Below the pieces are notes generated by a model that was not told the origin of the DNA, ran no database searches, and saw only the letters and a list, made by a program, of their open reading frames with translations. A DNA stretch of 64,000 bases from Coriobacteriia bacterium. GTDB lineage: Bacteria > Actinomycetota > Coriobacteriia > Anaerosomatales > SLCP01. A program made the position numbers and the translations under genes. The DNA is taken from the NCBI GenBank assembly GCA_030603745.1, contig JAUVXE010000001.1:273641-337640 (forward strand), written 5' to 3'. Shown piece after piece: positions 8,861 to 18,459 of this stretch. The first letter of the stretch is position 1. Each line of letters starts with the position of its first letter.

Positions 8861-10234
8861 CTACGACTCACCTCCGTCATCTCCGGGCGACTCCGTCATG
8901 TGCCGCTCCACGAAGTCAGTATATACGTCCCCGGAGCCGAACGCCTCGGTCTCGACCACCGCCTGATGGAAGGAGACGGTGGTCGGGATGCCCACGACGA
9001 TGAACTCGTCGAGCGCGCGGCGGGCGCGAGCGACGGCCTCGTCGCGCGTCTCTCCCCACACGATCAGCTTCGCGAGGAGCGAGTCGTAGTGCGGGGGCAC
9101 GCGGTAGCCCGAGTAGAGGTGACTGTCCACCCGCACGCCGAAACCGCCCGGCGGGTTGAAGACCTTGACCTCGCCGGGGTTCGGACGGAAGTCGTGAGCC
9201 GGGTCCTCGGCGTTGATGCGAAACTCGATGGCGTGCCCGCGGAGCTCGACCGACTCCTGGGTGGCGTGCTTCATCCGCTCGCCGGCGGCGATGCGGATCT
9301 GCTCCTTGATGATGTCGACACCGGTGATCTGCTCGGTCACGGGGTGCTCGACCTGCACGCGGGTGTTCATCTCCATGAAGTAGAACGACCCGTCGGTGTC
9401 GAGCAGGAACTCGACGGTGCCGGCGTTGACGTAGTCCACGGCGCGGACGGCCCGCAGCGCGGCCTCGCCCATCGCCTCACGCAGCTCGGGCGTGAGCGCC
9501 GGACTCGGTGCCTCCTCGACGAGCTTCTGGTGGCGACGCTGGATCGAGCAGTCGCGCTCGAAGAGGTGCACCGCGTTGCCGTGCGTGTCCGCGAGGACCT
9601 GGATCTCGATGTGCCGCGGCCGCAGCAGATAGCGCTCGAGGTAGACGGTGTCGTCGCCGAAGGCGGCGGCCGCCTCGTTCTTCGCGGCCGCGAACTGGGC
9701 AGCGAGCTGCCCGGCCTCAGGCACCACGCGCATGCCCTTGCCGCCCCCGCCGGCGGACGCCTTGATGAGGACCGGGAAGCCGGTCTCCTCGGCGAAGGAC
9801 ATGGCGTCCTCGACGGTGTCGACGGCGCCCTTGGAGCCCGGGACGCAGGGCACGCCCGCCTCCATCATCGTCTCGCGGGCGACCGACTTGTCGCCCATCC
9901 GCTCGATGGCCTCCGGCGACGGGCCGATGAACACGAGACCCGAGTCGGCGACCGCGCGGGCGAACCGCGCGTTCTCTGCGAGAAAGCCGTAGCCCGGGTG
10001 GATCGCCTCCGCGCCCGTGGTCAGCGCGGCCGAGATGATGTTGGGCATGCTCAGGTAGCTCTGGGCGCTCGGCGCCGGGCCGATGCAGACGGCCTCGTCG
10101 GCCATGCGGGCGTGGAGGCAGTCACGGTCGGCCTCGGAGTAGACGGCCACCGTCTCGATGCCCATCTCCTTGCACGCGCGGATCACGCGCAGCGCGACCT
10201 CGCCACGGTTCGCGATCAGTATCTTGGAGAACAT
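8861..10234 (-). CDS. accC: Biotin carboxylase subunit AccC
   Basis: 457 residues, ATP-grasp fold. It begins [20 protein letters not shown] and has the glycine-rich ATP loop [14 protein letters not shown], the [20 protein letters not shown] block and the [13 protein letters not shown] catalytic segment. It carboxylates biotin on the carrier protein using ATP and bicarbonate. It follows 3 bases after the carboxyltransferase-BCCP fusion, so it may serve either acetyl-CoA carboxylase or a two-subunit pyruvate carboxylase, or both. AccA and AccD are not in the window. Confidence 0.95.
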   Translation of the reverse strand: MFSKILIANRGEVALRVIRACKEMGIETVAVYSEADRDCLHARMADEAVCIGPAPSAQSYLSMPNIISAALTTGAEAIHPGYGFLAENARFARAVADSGLVFIGPSPEAIERMGDKSVARETMMEAGVPCVPGSKGAVDTVEDAMSFAEETGFPVLIKASAGGGGKGMRVVPEAGQLAAQFAAAKNEAAAAFGDDTVYLERYLLRPRHIEIQVLADTHGNAVHLFERDCSIQRRHQKLVEEAPSPALTPELREAMGEAALRAVRAVDYVNAGTVEFLLDTDGSFYFMEMNTRVQVEHPVTEQITGVDIIKEQIRIAAGERMKHATQESVELRGHAIEFRINAEDPAHDFRPNPGEVKVFNPPGGFGVRVDSHLYSGYRVPPHYDSLLAKLIVWGETRDEAVARARRALDEFIVVGIPTTVSFHQAVVETEAFGSGDVYTDFVERHMTESPGDDGGES

Positions 10235-10237
10235 GGC

Positions 10238-10711
10238 TTACCCGACAGGCTCGTAGTAGAAGAGGACGGTGCCGTACTCGACCGCCTCGGCGTTGCCCAC
10301 GACGATCTCGCGGATCACGCCGGGTTCCTCGGCGGTGATCTCGTTCATGAGCTTCATCGCCTCGAGGATGCACAGCGTCTGGCCGGCCTCGACCGAGTCG
10401 CCCACGTTCACGAAGTCGGGCGCGCCGGGCGACGGAGCACGGTAGAACGTGCCGACCATGGGAGCGACGACCGTCTTCCAGGTCGCCGGACGGGCGCCCT
10501 CGTCACGCACGGCGGGATCGGTCGGGGCGGCCTCGACGGACGGCGTCTGTGCCTGTGCCGGTGCGGCCGGGGCGGCGGCGGGCGCCTCGAGGACCGCGCC
10601 GGTGGCGCCGCGGCGCACGACCACCTTCGCGCCGCCCTCCTCGACCACGACCTCGTTCACATCGCTCATCTCCACGATCTTGATGAGCTCTCTGATCTGG
10701 TTCACATCCAC
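10238..10711 (-). other. accB: Possible internal start giving free AccB (nested gene)
   Basis: Inside the fusion gene, GTG at 10711 is preceded by AGGGAGGA at 7 bases, a ribosome-binding site as good as any in the window. Translation from here would give a 157-residue protein beginning [10 protein letters not shown], which is the normal start and length of a free AccB biotin carrier. This is inference from sequence; no in-window experiment supports it, and the purine-rich stretch could simply encode Arg-Glu-Glu-Glu. Confidence 0.45.
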
Positions 10712-12109
10712 GGACTCTTCCTCCCTGACGGTATCGATCTCCTCGCTCATCATGAAGACCGCACTCTCGGCCCCCTCCTGATGCAGCGTGAGGTAGTTGC
10801 GCGCCTCGTTCGGGAAGAGGGCGTACATGAGCACGTCCTCCTCGCTGTGCGCGAGGTCGCCGATCTCGGCGGCCACCTCGTCATAGGTCGTGGTCACGAG
10901 GGAGCCGGGGCGCACGTCGGGCGCGAGCGGCTCGTCCTTGCCGAGGACCTTGGCGACGATCTCGGCGTCCATGGAGCCGGGCGCCTTGCCGTAGAGGCCC
11001 TTGAGGTAGTCCTTCATCTCCTGCGGCACGACCGCCCACCGCTTGCCGGTGAGCACGTTGATGACCGCCTGCGTGCCGACGATCTGGGAGAGCGGCGTGA
11101 CGAGCGGCGGATAGCCGACCTCGGCGCGCACCTTGGGGATCTCCTTCAGCACGTCGGGCAGCCGGTCGGCGGCCTTCTGCAGCTCGAGCTGGCTGATGAG
11201 GTTCGAGAGCATGCCGCCGGGCACCTGGTGGCTGAAGACCTCCATGTGCATGAGCGAGGTCACGCCGCGCTTGAGCTTCTTGCGCTGGCGGATGTCCTCC
11301 CAGTACTCGGCGATCTCGAAGAGCAGGTCGAGGTCGAGCCCGGTGTCGTACGGGCTCTCCTTGAGCGCGGCGACGATCATCTCGACCGCTGGCTGGCTGT
11401 TGCCGAACGCGAGCGCCACCACGGCGGTGTCGATGATGTCGGCGCCCGCCTCGGCGGCCTTGAGATAGTTCATGGGGGCCATGCCGCCGATGTAGTGGCA
11501 GTGCACGTGGACCGGGAGGCCGACCTCGTCTTTGAGCGCGCGCACCATCTTCTCGGTGCGGAACGGGGTCAGCATGCCCGCCATGTCCTTGATGGCGATG
11601 GTGTCGGCCCCGAGCTCCTTGAGCTCGTGCGCGTACTCGATGTAGGCGTCGAGCGTATGGACCGGGCTCACCGTGTAGCTGATGGCGCCCTCGAAGTGGC
11701 CGCCGCACTCCTTGACCGCACGGGCCGCCACCTCGACGTTGCGGATGTCGTTCAGCGCGTCGAAGATGCGGAAGACGTCCACGCCGTTGCGCTTGCTGGC
11801 GTGGCAGAAGCGGGTGACGATCTCGTCGGAGTAGTGACGGTAGCCCACGAGGTTCTGGCCGCGGAGCAGCATCTGCAGCGGCGTCTTGGGGCAGTACCGC
11901 TTGATGAGGCGCAGCCGCTCCCACGGGTTCTCATCGAGAAAACGCAGGGAGGCGTCGAACGTCGCGCCGCCCCACACCTCGAGCGACCAGTAGCCCACCG
12001 AATCCATCTTGGAGAGGATCGGGAGCATGTCGGCGATCTGCATCCGCGTCGCCCACAGCGACTGGTGCGCGTCTCGAAGCGTCGTGTCGGTTATGTGGAC
12101 TGGTCGCAT
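10238..12109 (-). CDS. Pyruvate/oxaloacetate carboxyltransferase fused to full-length AccB
   Basis: 623 residues. Residues 1-460 are an HMG-lyase-like TIM barrel carboxyltransferase of the PycB/OadA type: [12 protein letters not shown] (metal-binding Asp), [11 protein letters not shown] with the carbamylated Lys, and the HVHCHYIGG metal-binding His pair. From residue 467 the chain restarts like an AccB protein ([14 protein letters not shown]...). After an Ala/Pro linker comes a biotinyl domain with EAMKLMNE (biotin on Lys586) and the thumb segment [12 protein letters not shown] typical of acetyl-CoA carboxylase carriers. Followed by accC, it probably acts as pyruvate carboxylase or oxaloacetate decarboxylase alpha. 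Start ATG has AGAGGGGAC upstream. Which reaction it catalyses is not resolved. Confidence 0.88.
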   Translation of the reverse strand: MRPVHITDTTLRDAHQSLWATRMQIADMLPILSKMDSVGYWSLEVWGGATFDASLRFLDENPWERLRLIKRYCPKTPLQMLLRGQNLVGYRHYSDEIVTRFCHASKRNGVDVFRIFDALNDIRNVEVAARAVKECGGHFEGAISYTVSPVHTLDAYIEYAHELKELGADTIAIKDMAGMLTPFRTEKMVRALKDEVGLPVHVHCHYIGGMAPMNYLKAAEAGADIIDTAVVALAFGNSQPAVEMIVAALKESPYDTGLDLDLLFEIAEYWEDIRQRKKLKRGVTSLMHMEVFSHQVPGGMLSNLISQLELQKAADRLPDVLKEIPKVRAEVGYPPLVTPLSQIVGTQAVINVLTGKRWAVVPQEMKDYLKGLYGKAPGSMDAEIVAKVLGKDEPLAPDVRPGSLVTTTYDEVAAEIGDLAHSEEDVLMYALFPNEARNYLTLHQEGAESAVFMMSEEIDTVREEESVDVNQIRELIKIVEMSDVNEVVVEEGGAKVVVRRGATGAVLEAPAAAPAAPAQAQTPSVEAAPTDPAVRDEGARPATWKTVVAPMVGTFYRAPSPGAPDFVNVGDSVEAGQTLCILEAMKLMNEITAEEPGVIREIVVGNAEAVEYGTVLFYYEPVG

Positions 12110-12182
12110 ACCGTCGTCCCCTCTGAAGAGTCGGGTGGCTCCGGCGCGGCCGTTACCGGCACCGCTGGAAATCGGTCAGAAC

Positions 12183-12188
12183 AGTATA
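12183..12188 (-). promoter_or_regulatory. Candidate -10 box upstream of the carboxylase operon
   Basis: TATACT reads on the minus strand in the 87-base gap between efp and the carboxyltransferase fusion. No convincing -35 hexamer accompanies it, so this is a weak call. It would place the start of transcription about 70 bases before the ATG. Confidence 0.25.
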
Positions 12189-12196
12189 TCCGAGGG

Positions 12197-12757
12197 TCAC
12201 ACGCGGGTGATATACCGTCCGTCGCGCGTGTCGACCTTGAGCTTGTCGCCGATCTCGACGAACATCGGCACCTGCACCACGGCGCCGGTCTCGAGCGTGG
12301 CGGGCTTGGTGCCGCCCTGCACGGTGTCGCCCTTGAACCCGGGCTCGGTCTCGGTGACCTCGAGCTCGACGAACATCGGCGGCTCGACGCCCATCATGTC
12401 GCCGCCGGCGTACATGATCTGGACCTCGTCGTTCTCCTTGAGCCACTGCGCGGCGTCGCCGACGAAGTCCGACTCGAGCTCGAACTGCTCGTAGGAGTCG
12501 GTGTCCATGAAGTGGAACGCGGTGCCGTCGTTGTAGAGGTACTGCATCCGCTTGGTCTCGATGCGCACGTCGTCGAGCTTCTCGCCCGCGCGAAACGTCA
12601 CGTCCACCACGCGGCCGGACTTGAGCTCCTTGAGCTTGGTCCGCACGAACGCCCCGCCCTTGCCCGGCTTGACGTGCTGGAACTCGACGACGATCCACAT
12701 CTTGCCGTCGTGCATGATGCACATGCCGTTCTTGAGGTTGTTCGTTGAGACAGCCAT
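12197..12757 (-). CDS. efp: Translation elongation factor P
   Basis: 186 residues with the usual three beta-barrel domains. The N-terminal loop VKPGKGGAF carries the lysine that reaches the ribosomal P site; the C-terminal OB domain ends GDKLKVDTRDGRYITRV. EF-P relieves stalling at polyproline runs, which is relevant here because two genes of this window encode long Pro-rich tracts. No EpmA/EpmB-type modification gene is visible. It follows the M24 peptidase gene, the same order as in Mycobacterium. Confidence 0.96.
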   Translation of the reverse strand: MAVSTNNLKNGMCIMHDGKMWIVVEFQHVKPGKGGAFVRTKLKELKSGRVVDVTFRAGEKLDDVRIETKRMQYLYNDGTAFHFMDTDSYEQFELESDFVGDAAQWLKENDEVQIMYAGGDMMGVEPPMFVELEVTETEPGFKGDTVQGGTKPATLETGAVVQVPMFVEIGDKLKVDTRDGRYITRV

Positions 12758-12787
12758 GGATGCCCTTCCGTGATCCTCGGGGAGACG

Positions 12788-13882
12788 CTACACGATCTCG
12801 ATGAGCCCGGTCGGCGACGCTGAGAGCGCGCGGCAACCGCCATCGTGTACGGCTACTAAGTCCTCGATTCTAACACCGAAGCGGCCCTCGAGGTAGACAC
12901 CCGGCTCGATGGTGATGACCGAACCAGAGAGCACGGAACGGCGCCCCCTCGGCGAGACCGTGGGCAACTCGTGCACGTCGAGACCGACCCCGTGGCCGAG
13001 GCCGTGCCCGAAGTGTTCTCCGTACCCCGCCCCCGTGAGGACCTCCCGGGCCACGCCGTCGATCTCGGCGCCTGTCACGCCGCCGCGCGCGGCGCCCTTG
13101 CCGGCCTCGTTGGCGGCCAGCACCGCCTCATAGACCGCGCGGAACTCGCTCGAAGCGGGCGCGCCGACCACCACGGTGCGGGTCATGTCCGAGCAGTAGC
13201 CTTCGACGCGCGCGCCGAGGTCGAGGATGACCGGGTCGCCCGCCTCGATCCGCCGCTGCCCGGGGACCGCGTGCGGCCTCGAGGAGTTGGGGCCACACGC
13301 CACGATGCTCGGGAAGGCCACGCCCTCGGAGCCGTGGCGGCGCATGAAGAACTCCAGCTCGAGCACCACCTCGGTCTCGGTGAGCCCGGGTCGCAACACG
13401 CCGAGGACGTGGTCGAACGCCCGATCGGTGAGCGCCGCCGCCCGGGCGATCCGCTCGACCTCGGCCGCCTCCTTGACCTCGCGCAGCTCCTCGACCCAGT
13501 CGTCGACAGCCGCGACCCGGCCCGAGAAGCGCTCGGAGATGAAGCGGAAGCGGCCGAACGGCACCGACGACTCGAGCACGAGCGAACCGATCCCGTCCGC
13601 GCCGAGGTCGTCACAGAGCGTGACGTAGATCGACGCAGAGGGGGTGCTGAGCGCCCAGGGCGTGGCGACCGCCGCCGCCGCAGCGGCCTCGGCGTAGCGT
13701 GAGTCGGTGTAGATGCGGGCGAGGTCGGCCGTCACCAGGCAGGCGACGTTGGCGTCGTCGTCCCACACGGCCTCGAAACCGGTCACGTAGCGCACGTTGG
13801 AGACGTCGCACACGAGCGCGGCGTCGTGGCCCTCCTCGGCGAGGCGACGGCGCAGCCGCGAGAGGCGCGCGTCGGCGTTCAT
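12788..13882 (-). CDS. M24 family metallopeptidase (Xaa-Pro dipeptidase/aminopeptidase P-like)
   Basis: 364 residues from ATG 13882, which overlaps the aroQ stop (ATGA). An N-terminal creatinase-like domain precedes the pita-bread catalytic domain. The five metal ligands can be placed: Asp in ILDLGARV and in YCSDMTRT, His in [14 protein letters not shown], Glu in ITIEPGVY and Glu in VRIEDLV. It should cleave bonds next to proline in peptides in the cytoplasm. The aroQ-pepP-efp order is common in both Actinobacteria and Firmicutes. The exact specificity (PepP versus PepQ) cannot be decided. Confidence 0.9.
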   Translation of the reverse strand: MNADARLSRLRRRLAEEGHDAALVCDVSNVRYVTGFEAVWDDDANVACLVTADLARIYTDSRYAEAAAAAAVATPWALSTPSASIYVTLCDDLGADGIGSLVLESSVPFGRFRFISERFSGRVAAVDDWVEELREVKEAAEVERIARAAALTDRAFDHVLGVLRPGLTETEVVLELEFFMRRHGSEGVAFPSIVACGPNSSRPHAVPGQRRIEAGDPVILDLGARVEGYCSDMTRTVVVGAPASSEFRAVYEAVLAANEAGKGAARGGVTGAEIDGVAREVLTGAGYGEHFGHGLGHGVGLDVHELPTVSPRGRRSVLSGSVITIEPGVYLEGRFGVRIEDLVAVHDGGCRALSASPTGLIEIV

Positions 13883-14325
13883 CGGGCGGACCCGCCCGCG
13901 AGACGCGCGGCGGCCTCGAGTCCGAGCAGGTAGGAGTCGGGCCCGAAGCCGGAGACCTGCCCGGCGCATGCGGGCGCGATCACGCTCGTGGCGCGGAACT
14001 CCTCGCGTGCGGCGATATTGCTCAGGTGGACCTCGATCACCGGGACCGGCACCGAGGCGACCGCGTCACGCAGCGCATAGGAGTAGTGCGTGAACGCGCC
14101 GGGGTTGAAGACGATCGCGTCGTAGGTGCCGACCGAGGCCTGCACCGCGTCGACGAGCTCACCCTCGTGGTTGGTCTGCACGAACGCGACCGACACGCCG
14201 AGCGCGCCGGCCCGCTCGCGCACCATCGTCTCGACCTCGTCGAGCGTGAGCGAGCCGTAGACCTCCGGCTCACGCGTGCCGAGCAGGTTCAGGTTGGGTC
14301 CGTTGAGCACGAGTATGGCGGCCAC
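13879..14325 (-). CDS. aroQ: Type II 3-dehydroquinate dehydratase
   Basis: 148 residues, GTG start with GAGAGGGGATGAG upstream. The family motifs are clear: [21 protein letters not shown] with the active-site Tyr, [26 protein letters not shown], and VIEVHLSNI. It converts 3-dehydroquinate to 3-dehydroshikimate, the third step of the shikimate pathway, as a dodecamer. It sits 6 bases after aroB and overlaps the M24 peptidase gene by 4 bases. Confidence 0.96.
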   Translation of the reverse strand: MAAILVLNGPNLNLLGTREPEVYGSLTLDEVETMVRERAGALGVSVAFVQTNHEGELVDAVQASVGTYDAIVFNPGAFTHYSYALRDAVASVPVPVIEVHLSNIAAREEFRATSVIAPACAGQVSGFGPDSYLLGLEAAARLAGGSAR

Positions 14326-14331
14326 CGCGGC

Positions 14332-15447
14332 TCATCCCCTCTCGGTCTGCGAGGCGAGCCATGCGCCGAGCTCCTCGGCGATGACCTCGTCCCCTACGGG
14401 CGTGGCGAGGAAGACCCCCGGCTCGGGGACGAGCGCGAAGCGCACCACCCCGTCGCGGGCCTTCTTGTCGGCGTGCATCGCGCCGAGCAGCGCATCGGAG
14501 TCACCGGGCACGCGCACGCGCTCGATGCCGAGGAGGTCGAGCAGCCCGGCCTGCGCGGCCGCGGTGCTCGGCGGCGCGGAGAGCACGCGCTCGGCGATGC
14601 GGGCGGCGAAGCGCATCCCCTCGGCCACGGCGATCCCGTGCGGGACCGCGCCGTAGCCCGCGACCTGCTCGATCGCGTGGGCGAGGGTGTGTCCGTAGTT
14701 CAGGGACTCGCGCAGGCCTGCCTCACGCTCATCCGCGATCACCACCGAGGCCTTGTGGCCTACAGCGAAGAGCACCGCGTCGCGGACCGCTTCCGCCGCA
14801 CGGGAGCGCAGCTCGGCAGCGGCGGCGGTCAGCGCGGCGACACGCTCCGGGCCGGCGAGCATCGCGACCTTGGCGACCTCGGCCAGTCCGCTCTGCCACT
14901 CGGTGTCGGGAAGCGTCGAGAGCGCCGAGGTGTCGGCGAGCACCACGAGCGGCTGCTTGAACGCGCCCGCGAGGTTCTTGCCCGCCGAGAGGTCGACCCC
15001 GGTCTTGCCGCCCACCGAGGAGTCGACCTGGGCGAGCAGGGTCGTGGGCGCCTGCGCGTAGTCGATCCCGCGCAGGTAGGTCGCCGCGCAGAAGCCGGCC
15101 AGGTCGCCCACCACGCCTCCGCCCAGCGCGAGGACCACGTCGCCCCTGCCGAGCCGCGCGGCGGCGAGCTGCTCGAGTACCCCGCCCGCCATCGCCCACG
15201 ACTTGCTCGCCTCTCCCGCCGGGACGGTGACGGCCGTGGGCTCGAACCCCGCGCGCGCGAGGGAGGCCGAGACGCCCTCTGCGTAGAGCGGGGCGACCGC
15301 GCTGTCGCTCACCACCGCGACCTTGCGGGCCGCGGTGTGGGCTCGGAGGAACTCACCGGCGCGGGCGAGGAGCCCCGGACCCACGAGCACCTCGTAGGGC
15401 ACGTCGGGCAGCGCCACCGGCACCCGTGTGATCCCCCCGGCCGTCAC
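14332..15447 (-). CDS. aroB: 3-dehydroquinate synthase
   Basis: 371 residues. It makes 3-dehydroquinate from DAHP with NAD and a metal ion. NAD-binding LALGGGVVGDLAGFCAATY and VDSSVGGKTGVD are present, and the metal ligands fall in SGLAEVAK (Glu), NYGHTLAHAIE (His) and AVPHGIAV (His). GTG start overlaps the aroK stop (GTGA). Confidence 0.96.
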   Translation of the reverse strand: MTAGGITRVPVALPDVPYEVLVGPGLLARAGEFLRAHTAARKVAVVSDSAVAPLYAEGVSASLARAGFEPTAVTVPAGEASKSWAMAGGVLEQLAAARLGRGDVVLALGGGVVGDLAGFCAATYLRGIDYAQAPTTLLAQVDSSVGGKTGVDLSAGKNLAGAFKQPLVVLADTSALSTLPDTEWQSGLAEVAKVAMLAGPERVAALTAAAAELRSRAAEAVRDAVLFAVGHKASVVIADEREAGLRESLNYGHTLAHAIEQVAGYGAVPHGIAVAEGMRFAARIAERVLSAPPSTAAAQAGLLDLLGIERVRVPGDSDALLGAMHADKKARDGVVRFALVPEPGVFLATPVGDEVIAEELGAWLASQTERG

Positions 15448-15980
15448 GAGGCGCCGTCCTGCGCCGCCTCGCCGTCGCCCACGGCCGCGAGCACCCGCTC
15501 GGCGACCGCCTCGGCGGAGAGGCCCGCCGTGTCGATCGTGAGGTCCGCGGTCGAGCGGTAGAGCGTCTCGCGCGCGGTGAGCAGCGTCGCGGCCATCGCC
15601 GTGGCGTCCCCGCGCTCGAGCAGCGGACGGCCGGCCACGTCGCCGATGCGCGCGAGCGCCTCGGCGGCGCTGACCTTCAGGTAGACGACCGTGCCGAGGG
15701 ACTTCAGCACGCGCCGGTTCTCGTCGTCGAGCACCACTCCCCCACCGCAGGCGACCACCGAGGCGGGAGCGCCCTCGAGCGCTGCGAGCGCCGCGCTCTC
15801 CATCGCGCGGAACACCGCCTCCCCCTCGGCGGAGAAGATCTCGCTGACCGGCCGGCCGCCGGCCGCGCGCTCGATCTCGGCATCGAGGTCGACGAAGGGG
15901 ACTTCGAGATGCGACGCCAGAAGCCGGCCGACCGTCGACTTGCCGGCGCCCATGAAGCCGATGAGGAGCAGGTGGCTCAC
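15444..15980 (-). CDS. aroK: Shikimate kinase
   Basis: 178 residues, P-loop kinase with Walker A GFMGAGKST near the start, the shikimate-binding FVDLDAEIE and ACGGGVVL segments, and the lid region around RPLLERGD. It phosphorylates shikimate at O3 with ATP. GTG start overlaps the aroC stop by 4 bases. The last 15 or so residues are Ala/Glu/Gly-rich and probably disordered. Confidence 0.95.
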   Translation of the reverse strand: MSHLLLIGFMGAGKSTVGRLLASHLEVPFVDLDAEIERAAGGRPVSEIFSAEGEAVFRAMESAALAALEGAPASVVACGGGVVLDDENRRVLKSLGTVVYLKVSAAEALARIGDVAGRPLLERGDATAMAATLLTARETLYRSTADLTIDTAGLSAEAVAERVLAAVGDGEAAQDGAS

Positions 15981-17128
15981 GGCGCGATCCTCGCCTCGTA
16001 GGCGGCCACGGCGGCGACGATGTCGGACACGCAGTCCCCGCCGAACTTCTCGAGGTACGCTCCTGCCAGCGCGAAGGCGAGCTCGGCCTCGGCGACCACG
16101 GCCGCCGCCGGCACCGCGCAGACGTCGGAGCGCTCCTTGGACGCGTCGATGGTCTCGTGCGAGTCGATGTCCACGCTCGCGAGCGGACGCATCAGGGTGG
16201 GGATCGGCTTCATCGCGGCGCGGACCACCACCGGCTCGCCCGTGGTCATGCCGCCTTCGAGCCCTCCCGCGCGGTTGGTCGTGCGATAGTAGCCGCGCGG
16301 GCCGCCCCAGGCGATCTCGTCGTGGACGCGGGAGCCCGGCAGGGTGGCCGACTCGAACGCCGAGCCGATCTCCACGCCCTTGATCGCGGGGATCGAGAGC
16401 ATCGCGGCAGCGATCCGCGCGTCGAGCCGGCGGCTGGCCTCGGCGTACGTGCCGAGGCCGGGAACGAGCCCGCGCGCGGTGACGTAGAACGTCCCGCCGA
16501 GGCTCTCGCCGTCGGCGCGCGCCGCGTCGATCGCGCGCTTCATGCGCTCGGTCGCCACGGCGTCGGGACAGCGCATCTCGCTCGCCTCCACGAGTTCGGG
16601 ATCGACCGCCGAGGGATCGGCGGGGGCCTCCATCGCGACATCGCCCACCGAGGCGACGAACGAGGCGACGGTGACGCCGACCTCGGCGAGGAACGCGCGC
16701 GCCACGCCTCCCGCGGCGACCCGCGCGGCGGTCTCGCGGGCGCTCGCCCGCTCGAGGATGTCACGGCAGTCGGCCGAGTCCGTCTTCTGGATGCCGGCGA
16801 GGTCGGCGTGTCCCGGCCTCGGCGCGGTCACGCGCGCGGTGGCGGTGGGCTCTCCGGACACGGCCATGACGTCGGTCCAGTTGTCCCAGTCGCGGTTGGC
16901 CACCGTGAGCGTGACGGGGCTCCCGATGGTCGATCCGAAGCGCACCCCGGAGAGGATGAGGGCACGATCGGTCTCGATCGCCATGCGGCCGCCGCGCCCG
17001 TAGCCCGACTGGCGCCGCGCGAGGTCGGCGTCGATGCGCGCCTGGTCGAGGGCGATGCCGGCGGGAACGCCGGTCACGATGGCCGTGAGGGCTCGTCCGT
17101 GGGACTCGCCTGAGGTCGTGTAGCGCAT
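15977..17128 (-). CDS. aroC: Chorismate synthase
   Basis: 383 residues from ATG 17128, chosen for GGAGGAGC just upstream and the family N-terminus MRYTTSGESHG; the frame runs open further upstream. It makes chorismate from EPSP and needs reduced FMN. Signature blocks GESHGRALTAIVTGVPAG, PRPGHADLAGIQK, RASARETAARVAAG and NRAGGLEGGMTTG are present. First gene of the aroC-K-B-Q-M24-efp unit; the other shikimate gene, aroE, lies 19 kb upstream beyond the pilus cluster. Confidence 0.96.
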   Translation of the reverse strand: MRYTTSGESHGRALTAIVTGVPAGIALDQARIDADLARRQSGYGRGGRMAIETDRALILSGVRFGSTIGSPVTLTVANRDWDNWTDVMAVSGEPTATARVTAPRPGHADLAGIQKTDSADCRDILERASARETAARVAAGGVARAFLAEVGVTVASFVASVGDVAMEAPADPSAVDPELVEASEMRCPDAVATERMKRAIDAARADGESLGGTFYVTARGLVPGLGTYAEASRRLDARIAAAMLSIPAIKGVEIGSAFESATLPGSRVHDEIAWGGPRGYYRTTNRAGGLEGGMTTGEPVVVRAAMKPIPTLMRPLASVDIDSHETIDASKERSDVCAVPAAAVVAEAELAFALAGAYLEKFGGDCVSDIVAAVAAYEARIAP

Positions 17129-17159
17129 GCGCTCCTCCGGGTCGCGGGCAGGTGGGAAG

Positions 17160-17165
17160 ATTCTA
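17160..17165 (-). promoter_or_regulatory. Candidate -10 box of the aro operon
   Basis: TAGAAT reads on the minus strand in the 71-base gap between the PilP-like gene and aroC, 31 bases ahead of the aroC ATG. No strong -35 is seen at 16-18 bases. It would allow aro expression apart from the pilus genes. Confidence 0.35.
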
Positions 17166-17199
17166 CCACCGTCCCGGGCACGGGTCGCACGAGGTGGCG

Positions 17200-17814
17200 C
17201 TACTTGACGACCCGGGAGCCGATGGTGAGCGTGACCCGGATGTCGCCGTAGAGCATGACGACCTCGGAGGGCGAGACGCTCACGACCTCCCAAGGGCTGT
17301 CTGGGATGCGGCCGCCCGGGCCGAGGGTGTAGAGCTCGCCGTTCCAGGCGAAGACGCCCGCGTAGCCGTCGTTCTGCTCGACGACATCCATCAGCACGAG
17401 CGTGTCCTGCGGAATCCCCGCGGTCGACGTGGGGACGCCGGAGCCGTCGGGCGTGGTGCCGGGCTCCGTGGGCTCCGGAAGCGGCTTCAGGAGCGGGTCG
17501 AAGATGTCCCGGAACGTGAAGACGGCCGTGAGCGGCACCGGCGCGGGCTCGACCGGGTCGCCGAGGACCGGGTCGACCGTCGAGGTGGCCTCGGCGGGAG
17601 GCGGCACCTGGTCGACCACGAGATCGGGCACCGTATCGCGGAGGACGAACACGAACACGGCAGCCGCGGCGAGCCCCGCGATCACGAGAAAGCCGAGAAC
17701 CGCGGCGACCACCACCGCGACGTTGGTCTTGCGACCGCCCGTCTCGGGGTCGAGCGGGGGCGCCAGCGGATCGTCGGCGTCGGGGACTGCTGTGGGTGTC
17801 GTCTCATCAACCAC
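17200..17814 (-). CDS. PilP/GspC-like pilus alignment protein
   Basis: 204 residues, GTG start with AGGGAG upstream. A short cytoplasmic N-terminus is followed by one membrane helix (about residues 30-58), a Pro-rich linker, then a segment opening TFRDIFDPLL and a C-terminal domain (VLMDVVEQNDGYAG to the end) with alternating hydrophobic strands. The layout, and the 'R-DPF/IFDPL' element before a small beta domain, recall the HR region of PilP and GspC. It follows pilM-N-O in the position pilP normally has. Sequence identity with known PilP is low, so this is an inference from position and layout. No secretin gene is in the window. Confidence 0.5.
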   Translation of the reverse strand: MVDETTPTAVPDADDPLAPPLDPETGGRKTNVAVVVAAVLGFLVIAGLAAAAVFVFVLRDTVPDLVVDQVPPPAEATSTVDPVLGDPVEPAPVPLTAVFTFRDIFDPLLKPLPEPTEPGTTPDGSGVPTSTAGIPQDTLVLMDVVEQNDGYAGVFAWNGELYTLGPGGRIPDSPWEVVSVSPSEVVMLYGDIRVTLTIGSRVVK

Positions 17815-17827
17815 GTCGGGCTCCCTG

Positions 17828-18448
17828 CTACTGCGTCTCGACTGCGTCTTCGGGCGCCGGAGGTGCAGCCGGCGGCGCGATGGTCACCGGCATCGTGTAG
17901 ACCTTGATGGTGACGGTGGTCTGCACGAGGTTCTCCGTGGGGGGCGGCTCGCCCTCCTCGGTCTCCTGCTCGAGGATCGTGGTGGTGAAGCCGGAGATGC
18001 GGACCTGCCTCGTGAGACGCGGCAGGCGCTGCAACAGGTCTACGGTGTCGGACCACGTGCCCCGGAGCTGCATCGTGATCAGGACCTCCGAGTAGCCCTC
18101 CTCCTGCTCTGCCGGCGGCGAGGGGGTGATGGAGGCGAACTCGAGGCCTGCGGCGTTCACCGTGTCCTGCAGCTCGACGATGAGCGAGGGAAGTTCGGGG
18201 TGCTCGGGCATCTGGTTGAGGAGCCGCATGCGCTTGGCCTCGGTCTCCGTCGAGCGCGCCTTGATCGACTGTCGCTGCGCGAGCAGGGCCTGCGCCTGCG
18301 AGATCTGCATGTCGGCCTCGGCGATACGGTCCTCGACCGAGCTGAGAGCACGCACCTGCGGCAGGATCAGGAGCGCGATGATGGCGGCGGCGAGCACCAC
18401 GATCAGCACACCTATGAGGATCAGTTGGTTGTTATAGGAGAGCTTCAT
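17828..18448 (-). CDS. pilO: Type IV pilus inner-membrane protein PilO
   Basis: 206 residues: short N-terminus, one membrane helix (about 9-31), a coiled-coil stretch (about 35-75), then a ferredoxin-like domain including LQDTVNAAGLEFASITP and VLITMQLRGTWSDTVDLLQRLP, typical of PilO. It pairs with PilN to link PilM and the motor to the pilus platform. A Pro/Ala tail (about 185-206) is extra. It follows pilN by 11 bases. Confidence 0.88.
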   Translation of the reverse strand: MKLSYNNQLILIGVLIVVLAAAIIALLILPQVRALSSVEDRIAEADMQISQAQALLAQRQSIKARSTETEAKRMRLLNQMPEHPELPSLIVELQDTVNAAGLEFASITPSPPAEQEEGYSEVLITMQLRGTWSDTVDLLQRLPRLTRQVRISGFTTTILEQETEEGEPPPTENLVQTTVTIKVYTMPVTIAPPAAPPAPEDAVETQ

Positions 18449-18459
18449 GTGGCCGTCCC

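Noticed and set aside
8654-12748. A 1364-residue plus-strand open frame
   Set aside because: It lies opposite accC, the carboxyltransferase fusion and efp, all with clear motifs. Its composition (Arg, His, Glu, Leu) is that of a GC-rich antisense frame, and no family is recognisable. The many other long plus-strand frames were rejected on the same ground.
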